A DNA stretch of 7,374 bases from assembly GCA_002714465.1 (NCBI GenBank), contig PAXL01000064.1, positions 5,017 through 12,390 of the forward strand, in the 5' to 3' direction. Below the pieces are notes generated by a model. It was not told the origin of the DNA. It saw only the letters and a list, made by a program, of their open reading frames with translations, and did no database searches. Position 1 is the first letter of the stretch. Each line of letters starts with the position of its first letter. A program made the position numbers and the translations under genes. This document shows, one piece after another, positions 1 through 6,584 of the stretch. This stretch comes from Gemmatimonadota bacterium. Its GTDB lineage: Bacteria; Latescibacterota; UBA2968.

Positions 1-536
<536 letters not shown>

Positions 537-546
537 GCGTCGCGAT

Positions 547-1986
547 TCAACTGCTCCGTGGCTTCTCGCGAAAGTACCAGAACACCGGCACTCCGACCGC
601 AATCATGCCCAAGCCGATCAGGGCCTCCATCGGGTTCCCCCTGAAGACGTAAAACAGGAACCAAGTGTAAACCGCGATGTAGAGAATCGGGGTCACGGGG
701 TAGCCGAGCGTCCGATAGGGTCTCGTTTTCTCCGGCTGTTTGCGGCGCAGGACGAGGACGGCTCCGACGGACAGGGCGTAGAAGATGCTGGAGACGAAAA
801 TGATGCAGTCGGTCAGCAGGCTGAAGATGCTTTTCTTCTGAAAGTACTCGACGTTTTCCACCAGCACGGCTGAGACCAGGACCAGCACGACTCCCAGGCT
901 TCCCTGAATCAGGATCGCAATGGCTGGGGTTCGGAATGTGGCGTGGACCTCACCCAGAATCGGGAAGAAAACTTTGTCGCGGCCCATCGCGAACGGCACG
1001 CGAGGTCCCAGCAGCAGGTTGCTGTTGATGGCTCCCAGCGTGCTGACCATCACGCCCGTGGCCATCAGTTTGCCGCCCCACTCGCCCAGCAGGCGAGTCA
1101 CCATCAGCTCGGCGACGTGTTCCTGGTTTTTCGGGACGGCCATCTCCGACATCGGCACGACGGCGTGGTAGGCGAGGTTGGCTCCCAGGTAGAGCAGAAT
1201 GAGCAACCCGATTCCGCCGAACAGGGCGATTGGAATGTTTCGCTGCGGGTTTCGAATTTCCTCGGCAACCGGAGCGATTCCGTGCCAGCCGTTGTAAGCC
1301 CACATCACGGCCAGCAGAACGGCCGCGATCTGTGTGGCCAGCGAATCGGTTGCGGGAGTGATCGTCGCGGCGAAGTTTGAAGTCTCGACAACGTCCCGAC
1401 CTCCCAGCTCGAGGGCAAACGGGACGACGGCGACGAACGCAACAAAGCTGGATTTGATCAGAGTCGTGGCTGCCTGGACGATGCCTCCCCAGAGAACTCC
1501 GACAACGTTGATTCCCGCCGCCAGAACCTGAAGGGTGATGGCCAAAGCAAGTGTCTCGAACAGAGAGAACTCAACCCCTTTCAGCGCGATGTCCAGCGAG
1601 CCGACAAAGATCATCGACAGCGCCGCCGTTGAAGCCGGACGGTTGAAGAGGAACTCCTGCCAGCCAAACAGGAACGCTGTCAGCTTGCCGTAGGCCTCTC
1701 GCAGATAAACGTAAAGCCCTCCGGCGTGAGGCAGCATCGTCGCCAGCTCGGCAAAGCAGAGGGCTCCCAGCAGACAGAGAACTCCACCGACAATCCACAC
1801 GCCCATAATCAGGTCAAACCGCCCGGCCTCAAACGCAATGCGTCCCGGCTTGGCGAAGATGCCCGACCCAATGACATTGCCCACGACGATCGCAATCGCC
1901 ATGAACGGCCCCAGAGCTCGCCGCAGCGAGGGTGCTTTGATTGCGGTGGAGTCAGCCTGAGAGTTTGCCGCAGATTCGTCTGACAT
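547..1986 (-). CDS. APC-family amino acid permease (LAT/SteT-like)
   Basis: A polytopic inner-membrane transporter of the amino acid-polyamine-organocation superfamily, 479 aa, which is the usual length for a 12-helix APC permease. After a hydrophilic N-terminus (1-24), helix 1 carries the unwound substrate-binding motif GSGIF (40-44). The PHAGGLYVYLREAYG stretch (86-100) follows helix 2. Helix 6 and the following loop carry YNGWHGIAPVAEEIRNP (231-247), the AEE-x-x-NP signature typical of L-type/SteT-like permeases. The C-terminus is a string of hydrophobic helices ending in a short basic tail. The ATG start has GGGAG (1992-1996) five nt upstream. It is the last gene of a leftward block, 48 nt after the epimerase-like gene, and converges on recA. 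The substrate cannot be read from sequence; a neutral or small amino acid exchanger is the family expectation. No regulatory domain (RCK, USP) is fused. Confidence 0.9.
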   Translation of the reverse strand: MSDESAANSQADSTAIKAPSLRRALGPFMAIAIVVGNVIGSGIFAKPGRIAFEAGRFDLIMGVWIVGGVLCLLGALCFAELATMLPHAGGLYVYLREAYGKLTAFLFGWQEFLFNRPASTAALSMIFVGSLDIALKGVEFSLFETLALAITLQVLAAGINVVGVLWGGIVQAATTLIKSSFVAFVAVVPFALELGGRDVVETSNFAATITPATDSLATQIAAVLLAVMWAYNGWHGIAPVAEEIRNPQRNIPIALFGGIGLLILLYLGANLAYHAVVPMSEMAVPKNQEHVAELMVTRLLGEWGGKLMATGVMVSTLGAINSNLLLGPRVPFAMGRDKVFFPILGEVHATFRTPAIAILIQGSLGVVLVLVSAVLVENVEYFQKKSIFSLLTDCIIFVSSIFYALSVGAVLVLRRKQPEKTRPYRTLGYPVTPILYIAVYTWFLFYVFRGNPMEALIGLGMIAVGVPVFWYFREKPRSS

Positions 1987-2034
1987 CGCAACTCCCAGTG
2001 AGGATTAACGAGTCAGCAGGTTACGCAGTCAACT

Positions 2035-2979
2035 TTACTGTTGCGAACGTACTGCGCGCCAGAGATCCGAAATCGATTTTTGCCAGAAAACACCAGGCTG
2101 CCAGCCGTATTCAGTGAGGCAGTCGGAGGCGCCTGCTGAGCGGGTGATGCCACCTCGGGAGCTGGCCTGGCTGGCTGGTTCTGGCGTCAGGTCTCCGGCA
2201 AGCTGCCCCAGGTACCGAGCGACTTCCAGGATTGTTGTTTCAACCCCGGTGGCAATGTTGAAAACAGAAGATTCACCAGCGGTGGGCGGGTGCTCGGTGA
2301 GGAGGAATGAAACGGCGCTGGCGACGTCGCGAACGTCGATGAAATCTCGCGTGGCCAAGGGATTGTGGACCTCGAAAGTGCGATTGGTTGTGTGGCCCGC
2401 TTCGAGGTCGGCTTTCTGTTGAAGCAGTCGCTTTGCAACTGCGGTGGCGAAGTAGTGATCGGGCAGGCCGGGTCCGATGATGTTGAACGGGCGGACGAGG
2501 GTGATTCGCTGGCTGTTCGTGGCAGCGGCGGCCTGGGCGAGCTGCGTTTGAGCCAGCTTCGAGGCACCGAAAAAAGAAGCAGGTTGGCACGCGTAAGATT
2601 CCGAAACGGGGAGGTCTGCGGGTGGGACTGATCCATACTCGGCCGCACTGCCAAACAGAACGATGCTCGCGTCCGGCACAAATTCGTGCGCGGCTTCCAA
2701 AACGTTGAGAGCTCCCGTCACGTGGACAGCGTAGTGATCCCGTGGCGAGGCCGACGCCGTGGCGGCTCCGCACTGGATGATCCAGTCCGGCCTGGTCTGC
2801 TCGATCACATCGCGTACGGATTCTTTTGAGGTCAGGTCGCAGGTCAGAAACTTCTTTCCCTGCGAAGAGACTCTGGGTCTCCGCGCGGTCGCGATGACCT
2901 CGACAGAGTTCTTGCCAAAGAGTTGGCAAAGATGTTGCCCAACGAAGGATGAGCCGGCGAAGACGAGTGCGCGTGGCAT
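2035..2979 (-). CDS. Extended SDR / NAD-dependent epimerase-dehydratase-like protein, catalytic Tyr replaced
   Basis: A 314-residue cytoplasmic protein of the extended short-chain dehydrogenase/reductase family, closest by eye to GDP-4-keto-6-deoxymannose reductase (Rmd)-type sugar-nucleotide enzymes. Family landmarks are CDLT (47-50), GSAAEYG (110-116, with the catalytic-type Ser111), RPFNIIGPG (163-171), TRDFIDVRDVASA (210-222), FNIATG (240-245) and EYGWQP (290-295). Three key sites deviate. The Rossmann loop reads AGSSFVG (8-14) rather than GxxGxxG. The YxxxK motif reads FGASK (137-141), so Phe replaces the catalytic Tyr while Lys141 stays. The usual Asn of VNVxGT is His86. The start is the ATG at 2979, because GGAG sits 6 nt upstream and the gap to the upstream methyltransferase is then 11 nt. 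An in-frame ATG at 3045 would force a 55-nt overlap and add 22 atypical residues. The fold assignment is firm; activity is doubtful, and the protein may be a binding protein or pseudoenzyme. Confidence 0.85.
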   Translation of the reverse strand: MPRALVFAGSSFVGQHLCQLFGKNSVEVIATARRPRVSSQGKKFLTCDLTSKESVRDVIEQTRPDWIIQCGAATASASPRDHYAVHVTGALNVLEAAHEFVPDASIVLFGSAAEYGSVPPADLPVSESYACQPASFFGASKLAQTQLAQAAAATNSQRITLVRPFNIIGPGLPDHYFATAVAKRLLQQKADLEAGHTTNRTFEVHNPLATRDFIDVRDVASAVSFLLTEHPPTAGESSVFNIATGVETTILEVARYLGQLAGDLTPEPASQASSRGGITRSAGASDCLTEYGWQPGVFWQKSISDLWRAVRSQQ

Positions 2980-2985
2980 GTCGGA

Positions 2986-2989
2986 CTCC
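2986..2989 (-). promoter_or_regulatory. Shine-Dalgarno GGAG deciding the epimerase-like start
   Basis: GGAG lies 6 nt upstream of the ATG at 2977-2979, within the 11-nt gap after the methyltransferase stop codon. It supports the shorter start and suggests reinitiation by ribosomes finishing the upstream gene. The bases around it (CGGAGTCCG) are self-complementary, but any hairpin would be very small. Confidence 0.7.
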
Positions 2990-2990
2990 G

Positions 2991-3689
2991 TCAGGCGACT
3001 TCGGAACTTGGGTTTGTCAGGAATCCCGGGCAGAATCGGCAACATGGTTCACCGCTGCTCAAGCCGCTGACGAAATCGTCCCACTCGGTGGCGGAGCGTG
3101 CCTGACCGTCAAGACGGAAGTTGACCAGCTGCGGCATGAATGCTCCTGCACGACGATGATCCGCCATCGCCGTCACGGCCACTTCGCCAGGGAAGGAATT
3201 CAGGTGGCGAGCCAGACAGGAGGGTTCGTGCGGCAGACTTCCGCCGGGTCCGGTGGCGACAAAGTGAAACACACCATCGGGACGCAGGCAGTTCAACAGG
3301 CTGGCCGTCACACGTTTTGCGGAGGGCTGCTGAATGCTGGCTCGAAACTGCGAAGCGTACAGGACAATCGCTGAGTCAAACTGCGTGGTGACTCGATCGA
3401 ACTGGCTGCGAGGAACCGGACCCGCCTGGAAATCCGCCTCGGGTACGAGGTTCGCGGCCCGCTCGACTGAGTCGTCGGCCTCGTCAATTCCGGTGACCTG
3501 AACCCCGAACGGAATGAGCCGTTCGGCCAGCTCGCCATCGCCGCAGCCGGCAATCAGAACTCGCGATCCGGGTCCCAAGCCGCCGGTGAGGATCAGCTCG
3601 CGCATCAGCGATCGCGAGAAGCCAGAATGAGTCGCGGTGTGTCGCGAGGCGTCTCGTTCGGACTGATTCCAGGGGCGGGGCAGAGTCAA
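2991..3689 (-). CDS. Class I SAM-dependent methyltransferase
   Basis: A 232-residue protein with a Rossmann-like SAM-binding fold. Motif I is VLIAGCGDG (44-52). The acidic residue at the end of strand 2, which binds the SAM ribose, is Asp69 in VTGIDEA (65-71). A motif IV-like strand is FDSAIVLYAS (104-113), and RPDGVFHFV (136-144) matches the usual LxPGGxx strand. No substrate-specificity motif is recognised, so the methyl acceptor is unknown. The start is TTG: AGGAAG (3695-3700) lies 5 nt upstream, in-frame TAG and TGA codons lie directly before it, and the next in-frame ATG would only come at residue 29. The C-terminus has a small cysteine cluster, CCRFC (216-220). It is the first gene of the leftward block with the epimerase-like gene (11 nt) and the permease, and is divergent from xseB. 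The family is secure; the function is open. Confidence 0.85.
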   Translation of the reverse strand: MTLPRPWNQSERDASRHTATHSGFSRSLMRELILTGGLGPGSRVLIAGCGDGELAERLIPFGVQVTGIDEADDSVERAANLVPEADFQAGPVPRSQFDRVTTQFDSAIVLYASQFRASIQQPSAKRVTASLLNCLRPDGVFHFVATGPGGSLPHEPSCLARHLNSFPGEVAVTAMADHRRAGAFMPQLVNFRLDGQARSATEWDDFVSGLSSGEPCCRFCPGFLTNPSSEVA

Positions 3690-3694
3690 AACAG

Positions 3695-3700
3695 CTTCCT
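3695..3700 (-). promoter_or_regulatory. Shine-Dalgarno AGGAAG for the TTG-started methyltransferase
   Basis: AGGAAG stands 5 nt before the TTG at 3687-3689. Its first bases overlap the in-frame TGA-TAG pair that closes the frame upstream, so translation cannot begin further out. This makes TTG the best start. Confidence 0.7.
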
Positions 3701-3821
3701 ATCAGCCCGTTGAGTTGCTCGCGGGCTGGCATGGTCGTGGCAATCGCAGAATTCGTTGCCAGGGGATACTCTACGGCGAGTCTTGAAAAACGGTCAACAT
3801 GCACTGCGGCGAGGGAAGCAC

Positions 3822-3825
3822 GAGG
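3822..3825 (+). promoter_or_regulatory. Shine-Dalgarno GAGG deciding the xseB GTG start
   Basis: GAGG lies 7 nt upstream of the GTG at 3833 and is the best-placed ribosome binding site in front of the XseB domain. It sits inside the short inverted repeat CGAGGTCTCG (3821-3830). Confidence 0.6.
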
Positions 3826-3832
3826 TCTCGAG

Positions 3833-4201
3833 GTGGGAAAGAAAAAGAAAGCGGAGCCACAGCCCGAGGGGAATGCCTCTGCGGCTGGCTTTGAGGACTC
3901 GCTGGCCGAACTACAGCAGATTGTTGCGAGGCTTGAGGACGGATCGCTGCCGCTGGAAGAGTCAATGCAGCAGTTTGAGACTGGCATCGGCCTGCTCCGC
4001 CAGTGTTATCAGGTGCTCGAAGCGGCCGAATCACGAATCGAGATCCTCACGGGAGCCGACCGCCAGGGAAATCCTCGCACAAAACCGTTCGATTCTTCTG
4101 CAACGTTTCAGGCCGCGTCGTCCTCCTCAAAGACTGATCCCGTAGAGTCGGCCGGACCGGCGATCAGAGAGTCGGGGCGGGCCGAAGATTCACTGTTTTG
4201 A
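3833..4201 (+). CDS. xseB: Exodeoxyribonuclease VII small subunit
   Basis: XseB is the small helical subunit that binds several copies per XseA chain in exonuclease VII, a cytoplasmic nuclease degrading single-stranded DNA from both ends to oligonucleotides. With the GTG start the protein is 122 aa. It has a lysine-rich lead (GKKKKAEPQ), the conserved domain at 19-72 (FEDSLAELQQIVARLEDG, then SLPLEESMQQFETGIGL, and AAESRIEIL), and a polar, probably disordered tail of about 50 residues. E. coli XseB is about 80 aa, so the tail is the extra part. Start choice rests on GAGG 7 nt upstream; longer versions from 3710 or 3731 are possible but add unrelated residues. The catalytic partner xseA is not in the window. 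The downstream cdd gene begins 10 nt after the stop and is probably co-transcribed and translationally coupled. Confidence 0.9.
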   Translation: MGKKKKAEPQPEGNASAAGFEDSLAELQQIVARLEDGSLPLEESMQQFETGIGLLRQCYQVLEAAESRIEILTGADRQGNPRTKPFDSSATFQAASSSSKTDPVESAGPAIRESGRAEDSLF

Positions 4202-4212
4202 GGGATCCTCAA
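4198..4212 (+). promoter_or_regulatory. Hairpin over xseB stop and cdd ribosome binding site
   Basis: The sequence TTGAGG-GAT-CCTCAA is a perfect 6-bp inverted repeat with a 3-nt loop. Its left arm holds the xseB TGA stop (4199-4201) and most of the cdd Shine-Dalgarno GAGGG (4200-4204). Its right arm ends on the A of the cdd ATG (4212-4214). Folded in mRNA it would hide the cdd ribosome binding site, and a ribosome terminating xseB would open it. The structure is seen directly; the coupling role is inferred. Confidence 0.5.
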
Positions 4213-4604
4213 TGGACCTGGACGAGCTGATCGAACTTGCGGAAGAAGCGAGTAAAAACGCATGGTGTCCTTACAGCCACTTTCCCGTCGGAGCCGTCAT
4301 CGAGACCGGTGATGGCAGCGTCTTCTGCGGCTGCAATGTGGAAAACGCATCCCTGGGACTGACGATCTGTGCCGAGCGGGCCGCAGTGTCGGCGGCTATC
4401 GCGGCCGGCCAGAAAAAAATCCGCTGCGTCGTCGTGTTTACTCCGACGGAGACACCGACCGCTCCGTGCGGCTCCTGCCGCCAGATGCTCAGCGAATTCT
4501 CGGACAACGCCACCGTAGTCTGCGCGTGTCGTGGCGAGGGTCGGATCGAGAAGAGTCTCGCTGAGCTGCTGCCGTTGAGCTTCGGGCCAGGCGACCTCTC
4601 TTAG
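4212..4604 (+). CDS. cdd: Cytidine deaminase
   Basis: A homotetrameric-type zinc cytidine deaminase of 130 aa, which hydrolyses cytidine and deoxycytidine to uridine and deoxyuridine in cytoplasmic pyrimidine salvage. YSHFPVGA (21-28) and the substrate-binding CNVENAS (41-47, Asn42 and Glu44) are present. The catalytic CAER (53-56) supplies zinc ligand Cys53 and proton shuttle Glu55. PCGSCRQ (85-91) supplies zinc ligands Cys86 and Cys89. The all-cysteine zinc site and the short length match the Bacillus/human tetrameric type rather than the roughly 294-aa dimeric E. coli enzyme. The ATG is preceded by GAGGG with 7-nt spacing. It lies 10 nt downstream of xseB, and the gene converges on the DUF1080 gene with 37 nt between stops. 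All key residues are intact. Confidence 0.96.
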   Translation: MDLDELIELAEEASKNAWCPYSHFPVGAVIETGDGSVFCGCNVENASLGLTICAERAAVSAAIAAGQKKIRCVVVFTPTETPTAPCGSCRQMLSEFSDNATVVCACRGEGRIEKSLAELLPLSFGPGDLS

Positions 4605-4641
4605 ATTCTTCTGTTGTTCGGCAGGCGCCGCGCAAGCTGGC

Positions 4642-5673
4642 TCACTCTTTGACGACCGGCGTGAGAACGATGTTGCGGTAGCTTACGGCGGTGTGGTCGC
4701 CCTGCAGATAGAGCGGCCCAGAGATCGTCTCGTCGGCAAAGAGAGCTCCGTTCGTGCAGCCGGCAATCGGCTGATTGTCGATGACTTTTTTCCCGTTGAG
4801 AATCACGGTCGCGTGTCGGTCAACCAGCGTGATGTCGTACGAGTTCCACTCGCCACCCAGCTTCCCGGCATTTTCACTGGGCTTGATCCGGCCGAAAATC
4901 GCGCCGACTCCGTTGATGCCCTGCATGCGGCTGTCGCGGTCCAGGACCTGAGCTTCATAAATGCCCCGCAGATAGATGCCGCTGTTTCCGCCCGGCGGCA
5001 CTTTGAATTCGATCTTCAGATTGAAATCCAGGAACTTCCGCTTCGTTCGCAGGTTGCCGTACTTTGAGTAAGGAGCGAAGTCGAGCTTCGGCGTCGTGTT
5101 GACCAGAACCCCGTCGATGGCTTTCCACCCGTTGAGTTGTTTCGGATTGGTGAGTTGCCAGCCGTCGAGGTTCTTTCCATTAAACAGCGAGATCGGCTTG
5201 CCGAATTTCAATTTGCTCAGATCAGGTCGAGCTGGCAGAGGCGGAATTCGTCTACCGCCAAACTTGAGTTTCTCAACTTTGCCACCTGGCAGCGGCCGCA
5301 GCATGACGAGTTGAATCTCGTTCTCTTTGGCGACGGCCGAGTGCCAGCAGGGGATGCGCTCGCCGGTCGGAGGGCCGCCTTCGAACTCAGGCTCACCAAC
5401 TCGGCAGCGGCGTTGAAAACGCATCATGCCGGCTTCCAGCGAAACCTCGGTCAGTTTCTTCGGCGAGCCGACCGTCCACAGCTCTCCCGCTGGTTTGCCG
5501 TCGACGATCGAAACGGTCATCCATCCGGCGGCTCCGTCGGGTATCTTCAAAGCCCAGTTGCCCTCGATCGGATCGCGTTCCAGTTCTGGCGAGTCCTTTG
5601 CTTCTGCAGCTTCGACGACGTGGGCAGCGGCAAAGAAGAACAGTGCGGCTGCAATTCGGAGGAAATTCTTCAT
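4642..5673 (-). CDS. Secreted DUF1080 (3-keto-disaccharide hydrolase-like) protein
   Basis: A 343-aa exported protein. Residues 1-23 form a Sec signal peptide: MKNFLR, a hydrophobic core, then a likely cleavage near VEA-AEA. Residues about 24-155 form an N-terminal module that I do not recognise; it contains EGNWAL and two cysteines (Cys90, Cys109) that could pair. Residues about 158-342 are a DUF1080 (PF06439) concanavalin-like beta-sandwich, with ISLFNGKNLDGWQ (161-173), GGNSGIYLRG (228-237), YEAQVLD (239-245), GEWNSYDITLVDR (274-286), LNGKKV (292-297) and SGPLYLQGDH (318-327). The family is linked to hydrolysis of 3-keto-glycosides in the periplasm, although most members are uncharacterised. 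I chose the ATG at 5673 because it begins a good signal peptide and leaves 47 nt after the aldolase stop; the frame upstream would overlap the aldolase gene. No clear Shine-Dalgarno sequence is visible. Confidence 0.88.
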   Translation of the reverse strand: MKNFLRIAAALFFFAAAHVVEAAEAKDSPELERDPIEGNWALKIPDGAAGWMTVSIVDGKPAGELWTVGSPKKLTEVSLEAGMMRFQRRCRVGEPEFEGGPPTGERIPCWHSAVAKENEIQLVMLRPLPGGKVEKLKFGGRRIPPLPARPDLSKLKFGKPISLFNGKNLDGWQLTNPKQLNGWKAIDGVLVNTTPKLDFAPYSKYGNLRTKRKFLDFNLKIEFKVPPGGNSGIYLRGIYEAQVLDRDSRMQGINGVGAIFGRIKPSENAGKLGGEWNSYDITLVDRHATVILNGKKVIDNQPIAGCTNGALFADETISGPLYLQGDHTAVSYRNIVLTPVVKE

Positions 5674-5720
5674 GACGATTCGCTTTGATTCGCGGTTGAA
5701 CGGCGGTGGTGTGGTGAAAG

Positions 5721-6491
5721 TTATTTGCTGTCCATGTCGCGAATTTGCTTCAGTCCGGCGGACAGACCATCGATGCCTAGGTGAACGGCCGAGCCGACAT
5801 TGATGAAGCGGTAACCCTGCTCGTACGCCTTGAGGCACGGGTCGAGGGCCATGAAGGTGATGCCCGCCGGCTTGCCATGTTCGGCGACTCGCTTGGGAAA
5901 CTCGGCGAGGTACTCCTGCAGTTTCGGGTGCTGAAACTGCCCGATGACTCCCAGCGAGGCGGACAAATCGGCAGGGCCGGCGAAGACGACGTCCACGCCG
6001 TCGACCTTTGCGATCTCATCGAGGTTCTGCATACCCTCGGGCGTTTCGATCTGCACGACGACGGCCGTTTCCTGATTCGCGACCGGCAGGTAATCCTCCC
6101 ACGCGACGTCCATCATGACTGTCCACATCGGTGAGATCCCGCGCGATCCTTCCGGCGGGTACTTCGCGTACTCGACCGCTCGCTTCGCTTCGTCGGCCGT
6201 GTTGACCTGCGGCACCATAATTGTGCTGGCCCCGATGTCGAGTGCCTTTTTGATCCACATCGGATCGAGCCCCGGGACGCGGATCATGGGTGAGCATCCC
6301 GCCTGTCGGCAGAGGATCGGCATCCAGCGTACTTCGTGAGGTCCGTATGGTCGGTGTTCGAGGTCGATCCACAGGAAGTCGATGCCCGTGTTGATGGTCA
6401 GTTTGGCCACGAAGTCCGAGGCGTCGGGTGCGTTCGATCCGAGGACGACTTTGCCGGCCTCGAAGTTCTTCTTGATCGGATTGATAAACAT
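5721..6491 (-). CDS. HpcH/HpaI-family class II aldolase
   Basis: A 256-aa cytoplasmic aldolase of the HpcH/HpaI family, whose members cleave 4-hydroxy-2-keto acids (for example 2-keto-3-deoxy-L-rhamnonate or 4-hydroxy-2-oxoheptanedioate) to pyruvate and an aldehyde with a divalent metal. The landmarks line up with E. coli HpaI almost residue for residue. IDLEH (42-46) gives Asp43 and His46, and RVPG (71-74) gives Arg71. VPQVNTADEA (93-102) and KYPPEGSRG (110-118) follow. The metal ligands are Glu149 in IETPEG and Asp175 in GPADLS. The ATG start has GGAG (6497-6500) 5 nt upstream. It precedes the secreted DUF1080 gene by 47 nt on the same strand and follows the diadenylate cyclase by 93 nt. 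The natural substrate is unknown; a sugar-acid breakdown role is an inference from the neighbour. Citrate lyase beta-subunit-like members share the fold but differ in these motifs. Confidence 0.9.
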   Translation of the reverse strand: MFINPIKKNFEAGKVVLGSNAPDASDFVAKLTINTGIDFLWIDLEHRPYGPHEVRWMPILCRQAGCSPMIRVPGLDPMWIKKALDIGASTIMVPQVNTADEAKRAVEYAKYPPEGSRGISPMWTVMMDVAWEDYLPVANQETAVVVQIETPEGMQNLDEIAKVDGVDVVFAGPADLSASLGVIGQFQHPKLQEYLAEFPKRVAEHGKPAGITFMALDPCLKAYEQGYRFINVGSAVHLGIDGLSAGLKQIRDMDSK

Positions 6492-6584
6492 GAGGTCTCC
6501 ACAGGTTCAGGGCACGTGACACGAAGTAGCGCAGCCACGGTGTGAACACGCAAGCGAGTCAGCCTGAGTTCGGCTTCAATTGGC
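6492..6584. promoter_or_regulatory. Intergenic gap before the aldolase gene
   Basis: These 93 bp lie between the diadenylate cyclase stop and the aldolase start, both leftward. The gap is long enough for a promoter of the aldolase-DUF1080 pair. It has short inverted repeats only (GTGTGAACAC at 6540-6549 and a CACGTG core near 6513), no strong terminator, and no clear -35/-10 pair. The GGAG at 6497-6500 is the aldolase ribosome binding site. Confidence 0.35.

Larger units (their letters stand above)
3690..3832. promoter_or_regulatory. Divergent intergenic region between methyltransferase and xseB
   Basis: About 143 bp separate the TTG of the leftward methyltransferase from the GTG chosen for the rightward xseB. 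Promoters for both directions should lie here. I see no convincing -35/-10 pair; GATACT at 3765-3770 resembles a -10 box but lacks a partner at the right spacing. The xseB frame stays open through most of this stretch (from a TTG at 3710 and an ATG at 3731), but the encoded residues do not resemble XseB and neither start has a good ribosome binding site. Confidence 0.45.

Noticed and set aside
2273..2929. Long open frame on the minus strand overlapping the epimerase-like gene (218 codons)
   Set aside because: It is a shadow frame in GC-rich coding DNA: Arg/Pro/His-rich with no domain, while the overlapping frame has clear SDR motifs.
2980..3045. Longer start for the epimerase-like protein (ATG at 3045)
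   Set aside because: It would overlap the methyltransferase by 55 nt and add residues before the Rossmann strand; the ATG at 2979 has a good GGAG.
3600..3660. Cluster of TCGCG words near the methyltransferase start
   Set aside because: It lies in coding sequence rich in Arg and Ser codons, with irregular spacing and no repeat unit.
4605..4641. Possible terminator between the convergent cdd and DUF1080 genes
   Set aside because: Only a very short GC self-complementary stretch (GGCGCCGCGC) and no T-run; not enough to call a terminator.
5137..5688. Open frame of 183 codons on the plus strand opposite the DUF1080 gene
   Set aside because: The opposite strand encodes a recognisable signal peptide and DUF1080 domain; this frame has no family resemblance or ribosome binding site.
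5674..5838. Upstream extension of the DUF1080 frame to 5838
   Set aside because: It runs through the end of the aldolase gene and would place an Arg-rich stretch before the signal peptide.
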